From assembly GCA_947177205.1 (NCBI GenBank), contig CAMWTO010000003.1, positions 1 to 44,452 of the forward strand: a DNA stretch of 44,452 nucleotides, read 5' to 3'. Positions 41,023 to 44,452 of the stretch are shown here, piece after piece. Each line of letters starts with the position of its first letter. The first letter of the stretch is position 1. The notes below the pieces were generated by a model. That model was not told the origin of the DNA. It worked only from the letters and a program-made list of their open reading frames with translations, and ran no database searches. The DNA comes from an uncultured Ruminococcus sp. Lineage in GTDB: Bacteria > Bacillota > Clostridia > Oscillospirales > Ruminococcaceae. Position numbers and translations under genes: made by a program.

Positions 41023-42450
41023 ATGAAGAAATTCCAGAAAATTTTCAGCTTTTTGACGATTTTGGGAATTTGTGCCGGAAGTGTGCCGGAGATTCCGGTG
41101 AATGCACTCCCGGAGATAACGTCTGATTTTTCAAAGGATACTGTGAATTTTTATCAGCAGTGGAAAGAAAAATATGTGAAACAGGATACTTACGTTACGG
41201 ACGAAACACAATATTATGTCTGGTACAGCGAAAGTATGTATGCTGGGAATAATCAGTCTGTAGAAGTAACTGTATCAGAAGCGCATGGCTATGGAATGTT
41301 AATCTTTGCACAGATGGCGGATCAGGATGCATCCGCAAAGGATTACTTTGATGGCATGTATCGTTATTACAAGGCGCATCCGAGCAGTATCGGGGCAAAT
41401 CTGATGTCCTGGCAACAATGCGACAATGGAACGGCTCTGATAGATGGCGCAGAGGATGGAAGCATGACCGGCGGTTTCTGCGATTCTGCAACGGATGGCG
41501 ATATGGATATTGCTTATTCTCTGTTGTTAGCAGATGCAATCTGGGGCAGTGACGGCGAGATCAATTATTTAGAATCTGCAAAAGCAATGATCCAGGATAT
41601 TATGACATATGATGTCAATCATGAATACTGGACACTGACACTCGGTGACTGGGTGTCGGAGTGCGACAGTTCAGAAAGTTATTATCATGCAACCAGAACG
41701 TCAGATTTTATCCTGTCTTACCTACCGGAATTTGCAAAAGTTTCCGGTGATGAAAACTGGATGAAAGTCTATCATACGACATATGAGATCATCACAGAAA
41801 TTACAGCAGAGTATCAGAATGGAATCCTGCCGGATTTTGTGATCAGGGATTCTGATGGCACATGGAAAGCATCTCCGGCGGATTTTCTGGAATCCGAAAA
41901 TGACGGCGATTATTATTATAATGCGTGTCGTGATCCCTGGCGGATCAGCATGGATTATCTGGTCAATCAGAATGCAACAGCAAAAATTTATGCAGAGCAG
42001 ATCAGCAATTTCATGAAGACAACAACAAATTCTGATCCGTGGGAAATCATGGCAGGGTATCACATGGACGGTACGGCGTTTGAGGATTATTCAGATTTAT
42101 GCTTTACAGCACCGGTTTTGCTTGCAGCAAAGGCGGCAGATGATGCGCAATGGCATGCTCAGCTTCGTGATGTGATTGTCAATTACGGCGATGATGTCTA
42201 CTATGGCGACACGATCAAGTTATTATGTCTGATGGCGGATGATACAGAATATTCAGCAAATCAGCCTGACGATCCGATCCGTGGAGATGTGAATGCAGAT
42301 AGAGAATTTAATCTTCTGGATTTGATTTCTATGCAGAAATGGCTTCATAGCCAGGGAACACTTGCAGATTGGAAAGCCGGGGATTTCGATAATGACGGCA
42401 AGATCACAATTTATGATTTCTGCCTGATGAAACTGGAATTACTGAAATAA
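41023..42450 (+). CDS. GH8 glycoside hydrolase with C-terminal dockerin
   Basis: A 475-residue secreted glucanase: signal peptide (about 1-28), GH8 (alpha/alpha)6-barrel (about 35-410), a very short linker and a type I dockerin (420-475; GDVNADREFNLLDL and GDFDNDGKITIYDF). Proton-donor Glu86 in VSEAHGYGM and the PROSITE-type GH8 signature ATDGDMDIAYSLLLADAIWG with catalytic Asp158. GH8 members act on beta-1,4-glucan, lichenan, xylan or chitosan; the exact substrate is not fixed by these motifs. GGAGG lies 10 bases before the ATG. Cellulosome component together with the SGNH esterase upstream. Confidence 0.95.
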   Translation: MKKFQKIFSFLTILGICAGSVPEIPVNALPEITSDFSKDTVNFYQQWKEKYVKQDTYVTDETQYYVWYSESMYAGNNQSVEVTVSEAHGYGMLIFAQMADQDASAKDYFDGMYRYYKAHPSSIGANLMSWQQCDNGTALIDGAEDGSMTGGFCDSATDGDMDIAYSLLLADAIWGSDGEINYLESAKAMIQDIMTYDVNHEYWTLTLGDWVSECDSSESYYHATRTSDFILSYLPEFAKVSGDENWMKVYHTTYEIITEITAEYQNGILPDFVIRDSDGTWKASPADFLESENDGDYYYNACRDPWRISMDYLVNQNATAKIYAEQISNFMKTTTNSDPWEIMAGYHMDGTAFEDYSDLCFTAPVLLAAKAADDAQWHAQLRDVIVNYGDDVYYGDTIKLLCLMADDTEYSANQPDDPIRGDVNADREFNLLDLISMQKWLHSQGTLADWKAGDFDNDGKITIYDFCLMKLELLK

Positions 42451-42462
42451 TCACATAAAAAC

Positions 42463-42499
42463 AAACTGTCGGATGCTTTCACATCCGGCAGTTTTTGGC
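42463..42499. terminator. Bidirectional terminator between GH8 and asnB
   Basis: Arms AAACTGTCGGATG (42463-42475) and CATCCGGCAGTTT (42482-42494), 13 pairs with one G-T, then a T-run; A-rich sequence on the other side serves asnB on the minus strand. Confidence 0.9.
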
Positions 42500-42515
42500 T
42501 ATTATCCTTTGATAA

Positions 42516-44366
42516 TTATAATTTAATTTTAATTTGATATAATTCCATCCAGTAATCTAACTGGAAGAAGTAGGCGATTGTCTGCGGTTTTGTCATTAAT
42601 TGTCCATAGAACTGGATGTTATCATTGCCGTACATGAGATTTTCCAAAGCTTCTTTTTTGATAATTTGCAAAATGGGCGCATCCGGATTCTGCAAACGAT
42701 CTTCCAGTAGTTTTGTGACTGCCATAAGATAATTTGGATTGTGGGTTTTGGGATATGGGCTTTTTTTACGCCAGAGAATTTCGTCCGGGAGATAATCTTT
42801 CATGGCTTCCCGGAGCAAGCCCTTTTCATAGCCTTGGTATTCTTTGAATTCCCAGGGGATGTTATATAAATACTGGGCGATCCGGTAATCACAGAACGGC
42901 ACACGGACTTCCAGGGCATTCCACATGCTCATACGGTCTTTGCGATCAAGTAATGTCTGCATGAACCAATCCAGATTCAAACGCATCATTTCACGCATTC
43001 GTTTTTCTGTGGGAGATTCTCCGGGGAGCAGTGCCGTCCGGGTAAGTGTGTTTTGATATTCCTGATGAATATCATTTCGTTGTTTTAATAGTTCTGCAAT
43101 TTCTGGCTTGGCAAAACTTAGTCTGTAATCTGTGCTCTGTGACCAGGGGAATCCATAGGCTTCCCGGATTTCCGGATCTCTGTACCAGGGATAACCGCCA
43201 AATAATTCATCTGCACACTCTCCGGAGAGTGCGACTGTGACGTGATTCTTGATCTCTTTGCAGAATGCCAGCAAAGATGCATCCACATCCGCCATGCCGG
43301 GGAGATCCCTTGCCTCGACTGCCTGGAACAGTGCCGCCGCTAATTGCGGTGTGTCGATCACAGTCCAGTGATGTTCTGCATGTAAATATTCTTGCATGAT
43401 CCGGATATATGCCGGATCGCTGTTCGGTTGGAATTTGCTTTTCTGAAAATATTTGTCATTATCCAGATAATCGACAGAGAACGTATGCAGTGTACGTCCT
43501 TGTTTCTGGAATTCCCTTGCTGCAACGGAAGAAATCAGACTGGAATCCAGTCCGCCGGATAAGAATGTCCCAATTGGAACGTCCGAAACAAGTTGTCTGC
43601 GGATGGCATCCGTGACCAGGAATCGTACATGTTCAGCAGTCTGGGCAAAATTTTCTGTATGTTCTTTTGCTTCAAGTTTCCAGTAACAGTTAATTTGCAA
43701 TCCGGATTCTCTGGAATAATATGCATAGTGTGCCGGAAGAATTTCATGCATATCCCGGAATACGCCGCATCCGGGTGTTCTGCCTGGTCCAAATAGTAAT
43801 ACCTGGCTGATTCCGTTGAGATCTATCTCATGAGGAACGTCCGGATGTTTCAGGATTGATTTTAATTCTGATCCGAAAATCAAAGCCGGGTGTTCTGGAT
43901 TCTGATAATAAAATAACGGTTTCACGCCGATCCGGTCACGGGCAAGAAATAATCTCTGCCGGGATGTTTCCCAGATGGCAAATGCAAAAATCCCGTTGAA
44001 TTTTTCCACACATTCTGCACCATAGACAGCATAAGCTTGCAAAATCACTTCTGTGTCGGAATTTGTCCGGAATTGACAGCCTTTTTTCTCAAGATCTTTC
44101 CTTAATTCCGGCGTGTTATATAATTCGCCGTTGTAAATTACCCTGTAAATTTCTTTTTGTTTCTGATCTGCCAAAGACATTGGCTGAATGCCGGAAACAG
44201 GATCAATCACACAAAGTCTGGTATGTACCAGAGCTGCATGTTCTGCCAGAAACATGCCGTTCTGGTCAGGACCACGCCGGATGATTGCGTTCTGCATTTT
44301 TTTAAAGATATTCTTCTGTGTCCGGAGATCCTGCGTGAAGTCAATCATGCCTGTAATACCGCACAT
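42516..44366 (-). CDS. asnB: Asparagine synthetase (glutamine-hydrolysing)
   Basis: Makes asparagine from aspartate, glutamine and ATP. The start is fixed at 44366 because the mature enzyme needs Cys2 as N-terminal nucleophile (MCGITGM); the GTG at 44375 would mask it, and AAGGAG lies 9 bases upstream of the ATG. N-terminal class II amidotransferase domain (residues 1-200; YNGELYN, SDTEVILQAY), then the synthetase domain with the PP-loop LSGGLDSS and VALSGECADELFGGYPWY. 616 residues, typical of bacterial AsnB. It stands alone on the minus strand, ended by the shared terminator. Confidence 0.96.
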   Translation of the reverse strand: MCGITGMIDFTQDLRTQKNIFKKMQNAIIRRGPDQNGMFLAEHAALVHTRLCVIDPVSGIQPMSLADQKQKEIYRVIYNGELYNTPELRKDLEKKGCQFRTNSDTEVILQAYAVYGAECVEKFNGIFAFAIWETSRQRLFLARDRIGVKPLFYYQNPEHPALIFGSELKSILKHPDVPHEIDLNGISQVLLFGPGRTPGCGVFRDMHEILPAHYAYYSRESGLQINCYWKLEAKEHTENFAQTAEHVRFLVTDAIRRQLVSDVPIGTFLSGGLDSSLISSVAAREFQKQGRTLHTFSVDYLDNDKYFQKSKFQPNSDPAYIRIMQEYLHAEHHWTVIDTPQLAAALFQAVEARDLPGMADVDASLLAFCKEIKNHVTVALSGECADELFGGYPWYRDPEIREAYGFPWSQSTDYRLSFAKPEIAELLKQRNDIHQEYQNTLTRTALLPGESPTEKRMREMMRLNLDWFMQTLLDRKDRMSMWNALEVRVPFCDYRIAQYLYNIPWEFKEYQGYEKGLLREAMKDYLPDEILWRKKSPYPKTHNPNYLMAVTKLLEDRLQNPDAPILQIIKKEALENLMYGNDNIQFYGQLMTKPQTIAYFFQLDYWMELYQIKIKL

Positions 44367-44452
44367 AGTTTTCACTCCTTAGGATAGTATATAATTATAT
44401 AATGCTTTGCATAATTTATTGATGATATGCTACTCCCCAGTAATGATAAACC

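Overview
The window looks like a chromosomal segment of a low-to-mid GC, plant-fibre-degrading member of the Oscillospiraceae (Ruminococcus-like). The evidence is two secreted enzymes with C-terminal type I dockerins (an SGNH esterase and a GH8 glucanase), sporulation-lineage genes (spoVG, a BofA-like gene and an M23 protein resembling SpoIIQ), ThyX rather than ThyA, and Firmicute-style operons. There are no rRNA or tRNA genes, insertion sequences, phage genes or CRISPR arrays that I can see. No gene-free stretch exceeds 300 bases; the longest is the ribosomal L10 leader (about 245 bases). Assignments rest on motif reading and remembered family sequences; no search was run.

Layout. 1-5.3 kb: thyX, a DJ-1-type protein, 5-formyl-THF cyclo-ligase, mltG, a U32 (TrhP-like) protein and a CPBP membrane protease, largely overlapping or closely spaced. 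5.3-7.3 kb: an AT-rich two-gene block of atypical composition, a drug/metabolite transporter with a 17-histidine tail and a lipoprotein. 7.3-12.0 kb: a membrane-anchored M23 protein on the minus strand and a heterodimeric ABC exporter. 12.1-17.5 kb: a small membrane protein, a D-2-hydroxyacid dehydrogenase, proB-proA, an unrecognised charged protein and prephenate dehydrogenase. 17.5-18.8 kb: rplJ-rplL with an L10 leader and attenuator, detached from rplKA and rpoBC. 18.8-20.2 kb: a minus-strand operon of three unrecognised small proteins plus a BofA-like protein. 20.3-24.0 kb: YfcE-type phosphoesterase, YfhO-type membrane protein and a Nudix hydrolase. 24.1-29.9 kb: spoVG (minus), then murC, a LexA-like protein without the Ser-Lys dyad, zapA, a long U32 protein (RlhA-like), dut and a DUF4321-type gene. 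29.9-34.6 kb: mreB-mreC-mreD-mrdA. 34.7-39.2 kb: a MinD-like ATPase, mgsA, hisS and aspS. 39.2-42.5 kb: dockerin SGNH hydrolase, DUF4291 protein and dockerin GH8. 42.5-44.4 kb: asnB (minus).

How the genes fit together. Cell-wall growth and division dominate: MltG, MurC, ZapA, MreBCD, PBP2, the MinD-like ATPase and the M23 protein. Thymidylate and folate supply is covered by ThyX, the cyclo-ligase and dUTPase. Two U32 proteins probably hydroxylate RNA pyrimidines. ProB/ProA, the TyrA-type dehydrogenase and AsnB serve amino-acid synthesis. The dockerin enzymes belong to extracellular polysaccharide breakdown.

The most unusual items are the LexA paralogue that cannot be an autoprotease, a methylglyoxal synthase lacking the expected catalytic Asp and His, the small-protein operon ending in a BofA-like gene, the compositionally foreign His-tail transporter block, and a MinD homologue that stops before the membrane-targeting helix.
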